From: Actinomycetales bacterium
Lineage (GTDB): Bacteria > Actinomycetota > Actinomycetes > Actinomycetales > JAHECE01
Direction: 5' to 3'
Length of the DNA: 63,876 bases
Assembly: GCA_029975645.1 (NCBI GenBank)
Contig: JARKOU010000086.1
Span: forward strand, 1-63,876
This document shows positions 55,389 to 63,876 of this stretch, piece after piece. The notes beneath the pieces are model-generated. The model worked only from the letters and a program-made list of their open reading frames with translations, searched no databases and was not told the origin of the DNA. A program made the position numbers and the translations under genes. Numbering within the stretch: position 1 is the first letter of the stretch; each line of letters opens with the position of its first letter.

Positions 55389-56279
55389 TCAGGTCAGTGG
55401 GTCCAGAGCGGCGAAGAACGCCCACATCACCTCGGTGGCGCCGACCTCGTCCGTGACGTGGCCCAGGTCCGCCGGGAACGGGTAGGCCGAGCCCGGCCAC
55501 GTGTGCCCGCCGCCCTCGACCACGTAGAGCACGGCGGTCGCGCGCCCGGCGCCGCGACCGCCCGCACCCGCCGGGGCGTACGCCAGGCTCGAGACGTGCT
55601 CGGTGAGGTGCTCCTCCACCGGCTCCGGAGCGCACCCGTTCGCCTGGGCCCAGCGCTCGAGCGCCGTGAGGACCGGGTACCCCCAGTACGGCGCGCCGCC
55701 GCCGTCGAACGGGTTCACGGGGTCCTGCGTGCCGTGGAACGAGATGACGGGGACCGGCCGGTGCCGCGACCGGCCCACGGGGAAGGTCGCCGGGTCGGGC
55801 ACCCGAGGATCCGACGCGAGCGGCGCCCCGGCGCGCAGGCCGGCGACCGGCGCGATCCCGGCGAGACGGTCCGGGTGGTCCGCGGCGAGTTGGGAGACCA
55901 TCCGCCCGCCGCCGGACAGCCCGGTCGCGTACACCCGCCCAGGGTCGGCGACGCCCGCCGCGACGACGGCGTCGATCACGTCGAGCAGGAACCGCTCGTC
56001 GTCGGGCGCGCCCGCGACGTCGGTCACGTGCGGCACATTCCAGGCGAAGCCTCCCGCCACCCGGATCGCGCCCTCCGGCGCGACGACGGCGACGCCGTGA
56101 CGGTCCGCGAGGTCCTCGAGCCCGCTGAGCGTCATCTGCTCGGCCGCGCCGCTGCCGCTGCCGTGCAGCGTGAGGACCAGGGGGAGGGGGCCGCCCGGAG
56201 CGGCGGCGGGCGCGTAGAGGACCGCCGATCGGCGCCGGCCGCCCGAGAGGAGCGTGATCCGATTCCTCTCGAGCTTCAT
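55389..56279 (-). CDS. PHB-depolymerase/feruloyl-esterase-type hydrolase
   Basis: PLVLTLHGSGSGAAEQMTLSGLEDLADRHGVAVVAPEG...VYATGLSGGGRMVSQLAAD...PVISFHGTQDPVNPF...GGGHTWPGS. Confidence 0.88.
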   Translation of the reverse strand: MKLERNRITLLSGGRRRSAVLYAPAAAPGGPLPLVLTLHGSGSGAAEQMTLSGLEDLADRHGVAVVAPEGAIRVAGGFAWNVPHVTDVAGAPDDERFLLDVIDAVVAAGVADPGRVYATGLSGGGRMVSQLAADHPDRLAGIAPVAGLRAGAPLASDPRVPDPATFPVGRSRHRPVPVISFHGTQDPVNPFDGGGAPYWGYPVLTALERWAQANGCAPEPVEEHLTEHVSSLAYAPAGAGGRGAGRATAVLYVVEGGGHTWPGSAYPFPADLGHVTDEVGATEVMWAFFAALDPLT

Positions 56280-56428
56280 GCCGTCACTCCGTCGGGCGAG
56301 TCGTACAGGCGGCTGGTGCGGTTGGTCCGGTGGTGGTCGGGCGTCGCGGTATTCCCGGAGCGATCGCGGGCGCTCGATCCTCCCATGGCCTCCGGTCCCG
56401 CGGGCCTTCCCGTCGCTACGATGAGCCG

Positions 56429-57334
56429 ATGGGGGACGGGGGCGCGCAGACTGCGGCTCCTCGTTCGATCTTCGTCCAGGTGCCCGCGTATCGGGACCGA
56501 GAACTTCCGAAGACCCTGCTCAGCCTGTATCGGAGGGCCCGCGAGCCGGAGGCCCTGCGTGTCGTCGTCCTGTGGCAGGCGTCGCCTGAGGAGAGGCTGC
56601 CCGACCACGTGCGCAGCCTTCCCCGGCTCACGGTGATCCGACACCCCTACACGGAGAGCCGCGGGCCCAACTGGGCGCGAGCGCGGATCCAGGACCACCT
56701 CGCGGACGAGCCGTACACGCTCTACCTCGACTCCCACCATCGGTTCGTGCCCGGGTGGGACGGGCAAGCACGGGCGATGCTCGAGCACCTCGAGGCACGC
56801 GGCGTGTCCAAACCCGTGCTCACCGCCTACCTGCCCGGCTACGTGCCTGGCCGCGGGAGCCGCGGGCGGCTTCGCGAGCCATACAAGATCTACCCGATGC
56901 AGCGGGCCGGCGGCCTGCTCACCCGGCTGACGAGCTACCCGATCCCGGACTGGCGTCGCCTTACCGCCCCCGTCACCGCCGAGTTCCTCTCGCTGCACTT
57001 CGTCTTCGCCCGCTCCGCCTTCACCCGCGAGGTTCCGACGGACCCCGGCGTCTACTTCTTCGGTGACGAGGTGGCGCTCGGGCTGCGCGCCTACACGCAC
57101 GGCTGGGATCTCTTCCACCCCCACCGGGTGCTGGGCTGGCATGCGTACGACCGGGCCAGTCGACAGCCGCACTGGGACCACCACTCCGACTGGGCTGTCC
57201 GGAACGAGGCGTCGATCCGCCGGCTGCGCCAGCTCTATACGGCGGCCCCGGAAATGGCCCATCTGCTCGGCAGAGAGCGGTCGGTCGGGGACTACGAGAG
57301 GCACATCATGCATCGTCTGGTGGTGGATGGGTGA
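56429..57334 (+). CDS. GlcNAc-transferase of the Gnt1/PF11397 (GT60-like) family
   Basis: SIFVQVPAYRDRELPKTLLSLYRRAREPEALRVVVLWQ...YTESRGPNWARARIQDHLADEPYTLYLDSHHRFVPGWD...FFGDEVALGLRAYTHGWDLFHPH. Confidence 0.87.
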   Translation: MGDGGAQTAAPRSIFVQVPAYRDRELPKTLLSLYRRAREPEALRVVVLWQASPEERLPDHVRSLPRLTVIRHPYTESRGPNWARARIQDHLADEPYTLYLDSHHRFVPGWDGQARAMLEHLEARGVSKPVLTAYLPGYVPGRGSRGRLREPYKIYPMQRAGGLLTRLTSYPIPDWRRLTAPVTAEFLSLHFVFARSAFTREVPTDPGVYFFGDEVALGLRAYTHGWDLFHPHRVLGWHAYDRASRQPHWDHHSDWAVRNEASIRRLRQLYTAAPEMAHLLGRERSVGDYERHIMHRLVVDG

Positions 57335-57960
57335 ACCTTGCCGAGAAGGTGCAGGCGGAGGGGATCTGCTGGGTCGACGACTTCGTCGACCAGGCGCTCT
57401 GCCGCGAGATCGTGGACGAGCTCGAGTTTGCGCTCTGGCGCGACAGCCAAGTGGTCACACGCGACCAGGCGACCATGAGGCTGATCGGGGTGACGGACGT
57501 ACGTCGTCGGAGCCTCAGCACGCAGGAGCGCTGGTTCAGCGACGAGTTGATCGCCATCGTGCGTCGGATCGAGCAGCGGCTCTGCGAGGAGTTCGGCGTT
57601 GCGCCGGACCACCTCGAGAGCTGGCAGGGCCTGCGCTACGGACGCGGCGGGAAGTTCGAGTTGCACCACGACGCCGGGGCCTTCGCCGACGAACCCGCCG
57701 GCGAACGTGTGTTCACCTTCCTCCTCTACGTCCGCAGCCCGAAGCAGGGTGGACAGACGTACTTCCCGGAGTTCGATCGCCTGGTCCCGGCCACGGCGGG
57801 GCGTCTTCTCGCCTGGCAGAACCTCCTTCCGGACGGGAGCCCGGACCCGCGCATGCGTCACGCGGCGACGCCGGTGCACAAGGGCACGAAGGTGGCCCTG
57901 ACAACCTGGAGCCGCCAGGGGGCGATCAGGCTGTTGCCCCCGGAGGGGCGGCAGCCGTAG
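57331..57960 (+). CDS. Prolyl-4-hydroxylase-like 2OG-Fe(II) dioxygenase
   Basis: WQGLRYGRGGKFELHHDAGAF (HxD)...FTFLLYVRSPKQGGQTYFPEFDRLVPATAGRLLAWQN...MRHAATPVHKGTKVALTTW (distal H...K); 4-nt overlap with upstream gene. Confidence 0.9.
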   Translation: MNLAEKVQAEGICWVDDFVDQALCREIVDELEFALWRDSQVVTRDQATMRLIGVTDVRRRSLSTQERWFSDELIAIVRRIEQRLCEEFGVAPDHLESWQGLRYGRGGKFELHHDAGAFADEPAGERVFTFLLYVRSPKQGGQTYFPEFDRLVPATAGRLLAWQNLLPDGSPDPRMRHAATPVHKGTKVALTTWSRQGAIRLLPPEGRQP

Positions 57961-58037
57961 CGTGCGGTCAACGCGGACGACGCAGTCAACGCGGGTGACC
58001 CGGATGACGGGGATGACGCAGGACACGAGGGGGGCCG

Positions 58038-58355
58038 ATGTCCGAGCAGGATTTCGTCAAGCGAGTGATCGCCAAGTACGGGCCGACCCTGGACCTCGAG
58101 GCGCGACCCGACGAACTCATCGACATCATCCGATCCGCTCGGCTGGATGAGCCCGGCGACGGCGGAGCCCCCCCGGGCGGGGCACCCACGCCACCGCCAC
58201 CGCCGCCGCCCCCGCCTCCCGGCCCGACCAGCGTCCAGCCGGATGTCCTGCGACTCGAGGACGTCATGGCCGAGGTGTTGAGGCTCTCGCGTCAGGTGAC
58301 CAAGAGCGCGAGGGACATCAAGGCCATCAAGGGACAACTCGGCGTCGACGGCTGA
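58038..58355 (+). CDS. Small protein with central deca-proline tract; candidate substrate of the upstream hydroxylase/GT
   Basis: MSEQDFVKRVIAKYGPTLDLEARPDELIDIIRSARLDEPGDGGAPPGGAPTPPPPPPPPPPGPTSVQPDVLRLEDVMAEVLRLSRQVTKSARDIKAIKGQLGVDG; ten Pro codons at 58191-58220; G-rich ribosome-binding site. Confidence 0.7.
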   Translation: MSEQDFVKRVIAKYGPTLDLEARPDELIDIIRSARLDEPGDGGAPPGGAPTPPPPPPPPPPGPTSVQPDVLRLEDVMAEVLRLSRQVTKSARDIKAIKGQLGVDG

Positions 58356-58360
58356 GCCTC

Positions 58361-58432
58361 GCCGGGGCACGGCTGTCAGCATCGCCGCGGCACGGCAGTC
58401 AGCGGAGATCTGCTGAGCGGAGACCTGCTGAA
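58361..58432 (+). repeat. Two short adjacent tandem duplications in an intergenic gap
   Basis: gccggggcacggctgtcagc/gccgcggcacggcagtcagc and cggagatctgctgag/cggagacctgctgaa. Confidence 0.55.
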
Positions 58433-58439
58433 CGGCAGG

Positions 58440-59378
58440 ATGTCGAGGGTGGTCTTCCCAGGTCCCCCGTCTCGCCTTCCGCGCTCGCCCGGACCGCCCG
58501 TGGCCCCTCGTCCGTGGCTGGACGCCGTCGTCGTCGAACCGCCCGCCCCCGGTCCCGGCTCCTGGGCGGGCGCACCGTCCGCCGTCGTCGTCGATCGCAC
58601 CATCTACCTCGCCTACCGCCTCCGCCACCCGGTCGGCGAGGGACGGGGCGTCGCGAACGTCGTCGCCCGCTCCGACGACGGCGTCCACCTCGAGACCCTG
58701 GCCGTGGTCCCCAAGGACCCCTTCGACACGGACTCGCTCGAGCGCCCCGCCCTCCTGCGCACGCCCGAGGGCCGCTGGCGCCTCTACGTCAGCGTCGCCA
58801 CGCCGGGCACCAAGCACTGGCGCGTGGACCTCCTCGAGGCCGCCACTGCCGAGGGCCTCGCCACCGCCACACCGCGCACCGTCCTGCCGGGCAGCGACGC
58901 CGAGGGCGTCAAGGATCCGGTGATCGTGCGCCACGGCGGCCGGTGGCACCTCTGGGCGTCCGTGCACCCCCTCGACGACCCCGACGCGACCGACCGGATG
59001 ACCACCTGGTACGCCACCAGCGACGACGGCGTCACGTGGCACGGCGAGGGGACCGCCTTGCGGGGAGGGGCGGGGTCGTGGGACGCGCGCGGGGCCCGGA
59101 TCACCGCCGTCGTCCCCGGTCCGCGGCCGTGGGCCTTCTACGACGGGCGGGCGAACGCGCAGGAGAACTGGGAAGAGCGCACGGGGGTGGCGCTCGGCGC
59201 GGGGCGCTTCGGCTTCTTCGAGCCCGCGCCGTCGCCGTGGGCCCGCTCGCCCGAGGGCGGGGGCGCGTTCCGGTACGTCACCGTGGTCGACCTACCCGAC
59301 GGCGCCCGGCGGCTGTACTACGAGGTCGCCCGGGCCGACGGCGCCCACGACCTGCGCACGCACCTGATCAGCCGCTAG
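58440..59378 (+). CDS. Five-bladed beta-propeller glycoside hydrolase-like protein (GH43/GH32/GH130-type fold)
   Basis: [39 protein letters not shown]...[22 protein letters not shown]...[12 protein letters not shown]...[20 protein letters not shown]. Confidence 0.75.
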   Translation: MSRVVFPGPPSRLPRSPGPPVAPRPWLDAVVVEPPAPGPGSWAGAPSAVVVDRTIYLAYRLRHPVGEGRGVANVVARSDDGVHLETLAVVPKDPFDTDSLERPALLRTPEGRWRLYVSVATPGTKHWRVDLLEAATAEGLATATPRTVLPGSDAEGVKDPVIVRHGGRWHLWASVHPLDDPDATDRMTTWYATSDDGVTWHGEGTALRGGAGSWDARGARITAVVPGPRPWAFYDGRANAQENWEERTGVALGAGRFGFFEPAPSPWARSPEGGGAFRYVTVVDLPDGARRLYYEVARADGAHDLRTHLISR

Positions 59379-59402
59379 CGCCGCCGCACGCGTCGCGACC
59401 GG

Positions 59403-61130
59403 CTACCGCTGCCGCTTCTGGATGTTGGCCCACTCGTCGCGCAGGCCCACGGTCCGGTGGAAGTGCAGCGGGTCGCGAGTGTCGTGAGCGAAGTAGCCGA
59501 GGCGCTCGAACTGGACGACGGCGCCCGCCGGGGTGTCCGCCAGCGCGGGCTCCACCCGGCACCCGGTGAGCACCTCCCGGGAGGTGAAGTTGAGCTCGTC
59601 CATCGGGTTGCCGGTCGCCTCGCCCGGCGCGGCCACGGTGAAGAGGCGCTCGTACAGGGCCACCGTGGCCTCGACCGCGTGGGTCGCGGAGACCCAGTGC
59701 ATCGTGGACTTCACGCGTCGGCCGTCGGGGGCGCTGCCGCCCTTGGTCGCGGGGTCGTAGGTGGCGTGCACCTCGACCACCGCGCCGTCGTCGTCCTTCA
59801 CCACGCCGGTGCAGGTCACCAGGTAGGCGCCGCGCAGGCGAACCTCGCGGCCGGGGGAGAGGCGGAAGTAGCGCGGCGGCGGGACCTCGGCGAAGTCCTC
59901 CTGCTCGATGAACACCTCGCCCGTGAAGGGCACCAGGCGCGTGCCGTCGTCGGGATTCTCAGGGTTGTTGCCCACCTCGAACCACTCGACCACGGGAGCA
60001 CCATCGGCGTCGGTGGGCCAGTTGGTCAGCACGAGCCGCAGCGGTCGCAGCACGGCCATGCGGCGCTGGGCCGTGCGGTTCAACTCGGTCCGCACGAACG
60101 ACTCGAGCAACTCGATCTCGTGACGGCTGTTGGTGCGGGAGACGCCGATGAACGCGCAGAACTCCCGGATGGCCGCGGGCGGGTAGCCGCGGCGGCGCAG
60201 CCCTCGCAGGGTGGGCAGGCGCGGGTCGTCCCAGCCGTCCACCGTGCCGTCCGCCACGAGGGCGGCCAGGCGCCTCTTGGACATCACGGTGTGCGTGAGC
60301 TCCAGCCGCGCGAACTCGGTCTGGCGGGGCCGGTCGTAGGGGAGCGGGAGGTGCTCGAGGAACCAGTCGTAGAGCGGCCGGTGGCTGTCGAACTCCAGCG
60401 TGCAGAAGGAGTGGGTGACGCCCTCGATCGCGTCGCTCTGCCCGTGCGCCCAGTCGTAGGTGGGGTAGAGGCACCAGGCGTCGCCGGTGCGGTGGTGGTG
60501 CTCCCGGCGGATCCGGTACATCACCGGGTCGCGCAGCTGCATGTTCTCGTGCTGCATGTCGATGCGGGCCCGCAGCACCCGGGAGCCGTCGGCGAACTCG
60601 CCGGCGCGCATGCGCCGGAACAGGTCGAGGTTCTCCTCGGGTGTGCGGTCGCGGAACGGGCTCTCGATGCCGGGCTTGCCGAAGCCACCACGCTGGGCGG
60701 AGATCGTCTCGCCGTCCTGGTCGTCCACGAAGGCGAGGCCCTGCTGAATGAGGTGCTCCGCCCAGGCGTACAGCTGCTCGAAGTAGTCCGAGGCGAACAG
60801 TACGTCCGCGGGGGTGTACCCGAGCCAGGCGAGGTCCTCGACGATCCCCTCGACGAACGCCGCCTCCTCGGTCTCCGGGTTGGTGTCGTCGAAGCGCAGG
60901 TTGCAGACGCCGTCGAACTCCGCGGCGATCCCGAAGTCCAGCGTGATGGCCTTCGCGTGGCCGATGTGGAGGTAGCCGTTGGGCTCGGGAGGGAAGCGGG
61001 TCTGCACCCGTCCGCCGAACGTGCCCTGCTCGGCGTCGCGGCGCACGAGGTCGCGGACGAAGTCGCTCGTGGTCGGCCCGCTCGTCGTCGGCCCGCTCGT
61101 CGTAGGCAGAGGGCCCTCGGGCACGGTCAT
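59403..61130 (-). CDS. glnS: Glutaminyl-tRNA synthetase
   Basis: VQTRFPPEPNGYLHIGHAKAITLDFGIAAEFDGVCNLRFDDTNPETEEAAFVEGIVEDLAWLGY...YPTYDWAHGQSDAIEGVTHSFCTLEFDSHRPLYDWFL...VMSKRRLAALV. Confidence 0.96.
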   Translation of the reverse strand: MTVPEGPLPTTSGPTTSGPTTSDFVRDLVRRDAEQGTFGGRVQTRFPPEPNGYLHIGHAKAITLDFGIAAEFDGVCNLRFDDTNPETEEAAFVEGIVEDLAWLGYTPADVLFASDYFEQLYAWAEHLIQQGLAFVDDQDGETISAQRGGFGKPGIESPFRDRTPEENLDLFRRMRAGEFADGSRVLRARIDMQHENMQLRDPVMYRIRREHHHRTGDAWCLYPTYDWAHGQSDAIEGVTHSFCTLEFDSHRPLYDWFLEHLPLPYDRPRQTEFARLELTHTVMSKRRLAALVADGTVDGWDDPRLPTLRGLRRRGYPPAAIREFCAFIGVSRTNSRHEIELLESFVRTELNRTAQRRMAVLRPLRLVLTNWPTDADGAPVVEWFEVGNNPENPDDGTRLVPFTGEVFIEQEDFAEVPPPRYFRLSPGREVRLRGAYLVTCTGVVKDDDGAVVEVHATYDPATKGGSAPDGRRVKSTMHWVSATHAVEATVALYERLFTVAAPGEATGNPMDELNFTSREVLTGCRVEPALADTPAGAVVQFERLGYFAHDTRDPLHFHRTVGLRDEWANIQKRQR

Positions 61131-61265
61131 GGTCGCCTCTCGGGGAGCCGGGTGGGGATGCGACACGGTACCAATCCCGCCCGGCCCCCTGCTCTGCCCC
61201 CGCCCGACCTCCCGATCGGACGCCGAGGGCTCGGGCCGGCGCGGTGGGCGTGGCAGGCTGGCCCG

Positions 61266-62045
61266 ATGGACCGATCCGGCTACCGCCTGACCCTCGACGA
61301 GTCCTTCGCCGGACCGGCCCTCGACCCCCGGATCTGGCTGCCGTTCCACCTCCCGCACTGGAGCAGCCGGCGGGAGGCGGCCGCCCGGTACACCGTGGGC
61401 GACGGCGGGCTCCGGCTGCGCATCGACGCCGACCAGGGGCCGTGGTGCCGGGAGTTCGACGGCGAGTTGCGCGTCTCCTCGTTGCAGACGGCCGTCTACT
61501 CCGGCCCGGTGGGCTCGACGATCGGCCAGCACGGCGTCATGCCTGGCGCGCGGGTGCGCGAGGAGCAGCCGCTGACCACCCTGTTCACACCCCGCTACGG
61601 CCTGATCGAGGTGCAGGCCGGCGCCCTGGCGGACCCCGACTGCATGGTCGCGTTCTGGCTGATCGGCGTCGAGGACGCCCCCGAGCGGTCCGGCGAGATC
61701 TGTGTGTTCGAGATCTTCGGGCGCGAGGTAGCGGCCGACCACGCCCTGGTGGGGATGGGGGTGCACCCGTTCGGGGACCCGGCCCTCACCGACGACTTCG
61801 CGAAGGTGCGCCTCGACGTCGACGTCCGCGACCCGCACACGTACGCGGTGGAGTGGGAGCCGGGGCGCGTGCGCTTCTTCGTGGACACCAGGCTCGTGCG
61901 GACCGTCGATCAGGCGCCGGACTACCCCATGCAGTTCATGCTGGGGCTCTACGAGTTCCGTTCGGGCGACGGTTCGCCGGGCGTCGGGCGCTACCCCAAG
62001 GAGGTAGCCATCCAGCGGGTGCGGGTGTGGGAGAGGCCGGACTGA
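61266..62045 (+). CDS. GH16-like concanavalin-fold glycoside hydrolase/lectin-like protein
   Basis: YRLTLDESFAGPALDPRIWLPFHLPHW...RYGLIEVQAGALADPDCMVAFWLIGVED...GEICVFEIFGRE...HTYAVEWEPGRVRFFVDTRLVRT. Confidence 0.82.
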   Translation: MDRSGYRLTLDESFAGPALDPRIWLPFHLPHWSSRREAAARYTVGDGGLRLRIDADQGPWCREFDGELRVSSLQTAVYSGPVGSTIGQHGVMPGARVREEQPLTTLFTPRYGLIEVQAGALADPDCMVAFWLIGVEDAPERSGEICVFEIFGREVAADHALVGMGVHPFGDPALTDDFAKVRLDVDVRDPHTYAVEWEPGRVRFFVDTRLVRTVDQAPDYPMQFMLGLYEFRSGDGSPGVGRYPKEVAIQRVRVWERPD

Positions 62046-62153
62046 CGCCCGTTCATCCGGCTGACGCGGGCCGGAAGCACCTTTCGCGCTGGGGCTTGCG
62101 GGGGCAGGCTCATGCTGTCGGGGGAGCGCAGGAAGAGAGCACGGGGGTTCGTC

Positions 62154-62864
62154 ATGCGGATCGCACGCACACCGCTCGCAGCGGTGATTGCCGTGGTGCT
62201 GCTGGCCGCAGTGGCCGGGTGCGGCGTCGGCGACCCCGGCGCGCCCACCTCGCAGACCCGGACGGTCGACGGCGCCACGGCGGTGGACCTGCGCTCCTCC
62301 GGCACCGTGACGGTGACGATCGGCGACAAGCCGGAACTCGTGATCACCGCGGGTGAGAACGTGATCGACCGTCTCACCAGCGACGTCGTCGACGGCGAGC
62401 TCATCCTGGGCGCGACCGGCCCGTGGTTCGGCACGCTCGGGCCCGTCACCTACGACCTGGTCCTGCCCTCCCTCGACGCGGTGCAGGTCAGCGGCTCCGG
62501 GGACGTCACCGTGGGACCGGCCGAGGGGCGCCGGCTGACGCTCGGGATCAGCGGCTCGGGCACGGTCAGCGGGGACGCGGTCAACCTGGCCGCCGTGGAC
62601 GCCGAGATCTCCGGTTCGGGCCGGATCGAGCTGACGGGCAAGGCCGAGCGCCAGGTGGTCGTCATCTCCGGCTCCGGCCGATACGCGGCCGCTGACCTCG
62701 TGGGCGGGCAGGTCGAGGTGACCGTGACGGGGTCCGGTCGTGCCGACGTCACGGCCATCGACACCCTGGACGTGACGATCTCGGGCAGCGGCTCGGTCAC
62801 CTACGGCGGCGACCCGTCCGTCACCAGCAGGATCTCGGGCTCCGGGAGCGTCGCGCCGCGCTGA
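62154..62864 (+). CDS. GIN-domain (DUF2807) lipoprotein
   Basis: Lipobox AAVAGCGVG; repeated ISGSGxV motifs typical of head-GIN domain. Confidence 0.92.
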   Translation: MRIARTPLAAVIAVVLLAAVAGCGVGDPGAPTSQTRTVDGATAVDLRSSGTVTVTIGDKPELVITAGENVIDRLTSDVVDGELILGATGPWFGTLGPVTYDLVLPSLDAVQVSGSGDVTVGPAEGRRLTLGISGSGTVSGDAVNLAAVDAEISGSGRIELTGKAERQVVVISGSGRYAAADLVGGQVEVTVTGSGRADVTAIDTLDVTISGSGSVTYGGDPSVTSRISGSGSVAPR

Positions 62865-62903
62865 GCCCGCGGGGCGATGTGGGGCGAATCCGAGTGGTTG
62901 GGA

Positions 62904-63704
62904 CTACTCCCAGCGGAACGCCCGCACGGCGATGACCGCGAACAGGGTGGTGAAACCCGCCAGCAGCAGGAGGGGGCGCGCGGCGGGGAAGTCGCCCGCC
63001 ATGGTCGCGTTCAGGGCGTCCACCGCCGCACCCGTGGGCGTGAGGCGCGCGATGGTCGCGAGCGCTGTGGGCATGACCTGCTGGGGGAACCACAGGCCGG
63101 CAAAGAACGCGAGCGGGAAGAACAGCGCGTTGCCGATCGCGGCCGCGGCCCGGCCGGTCCGGGCGACTGCGGCCGCGCACAGCCCGATCGAGAACAGGCA
63201 CGCGGTCGCCAGGACCAGCGTCAGCACGAACCCGGCCACATGCCGAGGCAGAGGGAGGCCGAAGGCGCTCGCCCCGATCGCGGCGATGAGCACGAGGGCC
63301 ACGGCCGCCGACGCCAGGTTCACCACGAGTTGGGCCGCCAGGAGCGCGGAGGGCGGAACCGGGGTCGTGGACATGCGCCGCAGCACCCCGAGTTCGCGGT
63401 AGGAGGCCATCGGGACGGGGAGGCCCACCAGGCCGAGCATCGCGAGGACCATCAGCACGAGGATCGGGGCGTAGGCGTCGAAGAGCGTCATGCCTCCCTG
63501 GCCGGGGAGAGGCTGCTGGAACGCGGGGATGCTGCCGAAGACCACCACGAGGACCACGGGCATACCGACTCCCCAGACCAGGGCGATCGGCTCACGAAGG
63601 GTGAGGCGCGCCTCGGTCAGCACCAGGCGCCGGAACGCGCCGCGTGGGACGCCGCGCGGGGACGGTGGGCGGGACGGTGTGCGGCGCGCCGTGGTCTCGC
63701 TCAC
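62904..63704 (-). CDS. ABC-2 type transporter permease
   Basis: Polytopic; LVLTEARLTLREPIALVWGVGMPVVLVVVFGSIP...VARTGRAAAAIGNALFFPLAFFAGLWFPQQVMP. Confidence 0.9.
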   Translation of the reverse strand: MSETTARRTPSRPPSPRGVPRGAFRRLVLTEARLTLREPIALVWGVGMPVVLVVVFGSIPAFQQPLPGQGGMTLFDAYAPILVLMVLAMLGLVGLPVPMASYRELGVLRRMSTTPVPPSALLAAQLVVNLASAAVALVLIAAIGASAFGLPLPRHVAGFVLTLVLATACLFSIGLCAAAVARTGRAAAAIGNALFFPLAFFAGLWFPQQVMPTALATIARLTPTGAAVDALNATMAGDFPAARPLLLLAGFTTLFAVIAVRAFRWE

Positions 63705-63876
63705 CGTGCCTCACGCTCCTCGTCGTGCTCGCGGACCCGGTGCCCGGTGAGCGCGAGGAACGCGTCCTCGAGCGTGCTGGCGTCCACGCGGACGTCCCGG
63801 GCGCGCAGGCCGGCGGCGTCGAGGGCGAGCACGACGTCGGTCACCACGTCCCCGGTCCCGCTCACCATGATGTGCT
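63701..63876 (-). CDS. ABC transporter ATP-binding protein, C-terminal fragment (truncated by window edge)
   Basis: Reverse translation ends ...DASTLEDAFLALTGHRVREHDEEREAR*, TGA overlapping the permease GTG (63701-63704). Confidence 0.75.
   Translation of the reverse strand, partial: HIMVSGTGDVVTDVVLALDAAGLRARDVRVDASTLEDAFLALTGHRVREHDEEREAR

Noticed and set aside
59457-61265. 5' part of the 862-aa plus ORF antisense to glnS
   Set aside because: Only the last 259 codons (from ATG 61266) look like a GH16 protein; the upstream part is the antisense of GlnRS.
1-63876. tRNA, rRNA, transposase or prophage genes
   Set aside because: None recognised by eye; no integrase/transposase motifs in the plausible proteins. 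A tRNAscan/ISfinder run would be needed to exclude them.

Overview
High-GC window, probably chromosomal DNA of an actinobacterium (gene content suggests Micrococcales/Cellulomonadaceae-like; inference only). I support about 51 genes; most other entries in the ORF track are antisense or frame-shifted shadows typical of GC-rich DNA. Main blocks: (1) 63-3219, persulfide/CoA-disulfide reductase fusion (CDR-rhodanese-TusA-DsrE) with a CsoR/CstR-like palindrome upstream; (2) 4221-6862, caspase-like protease translationally coupled to an alpha/beta-hydrolase; (3) 6939-11628, dihydroorotate-dehydrogenase-like protein plus pyruvate:ferredoxin oxidoreductase; (4) 14273-33404, exopolysaccharide cluster with tandem gmd paralogs, an O-antigen-ligase/beta-propeller fusion and an RGP/UDP-arabinopyranose-mutase-like protein; (5) 34355-42714, accessory/housekeeping genes, including a DUF222-HNH gene carrying two 15-bp minisatellites; (6) 43000-55362, tightly packed ten-gene signalling operon: TelA, unknown, CbxX-type AAA, GlnX-like, GlnH-like, unknown, PknG, PP2C, VWA, FHA; (7) 56429-58355, a compact cassette of Gnt1-type GlcNAc transferase, prolyl-4-hydroxylase and a small deca-proline protein, which resembles the eukaryotic Skp1 hydroxyproline-glycosylation pathway and is my leading candidate for an undescribed system; (8) GlnRS, GH16, GIN-domain lipoprotein and an ABC-2 exporter at the right edge. 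I also found two related intergenic hairpin repeats (about 12971 and 34281) and a 14-bp tandem array (42726-42851). No rRNA, tRNA, CRISPR or transposase was recognised.
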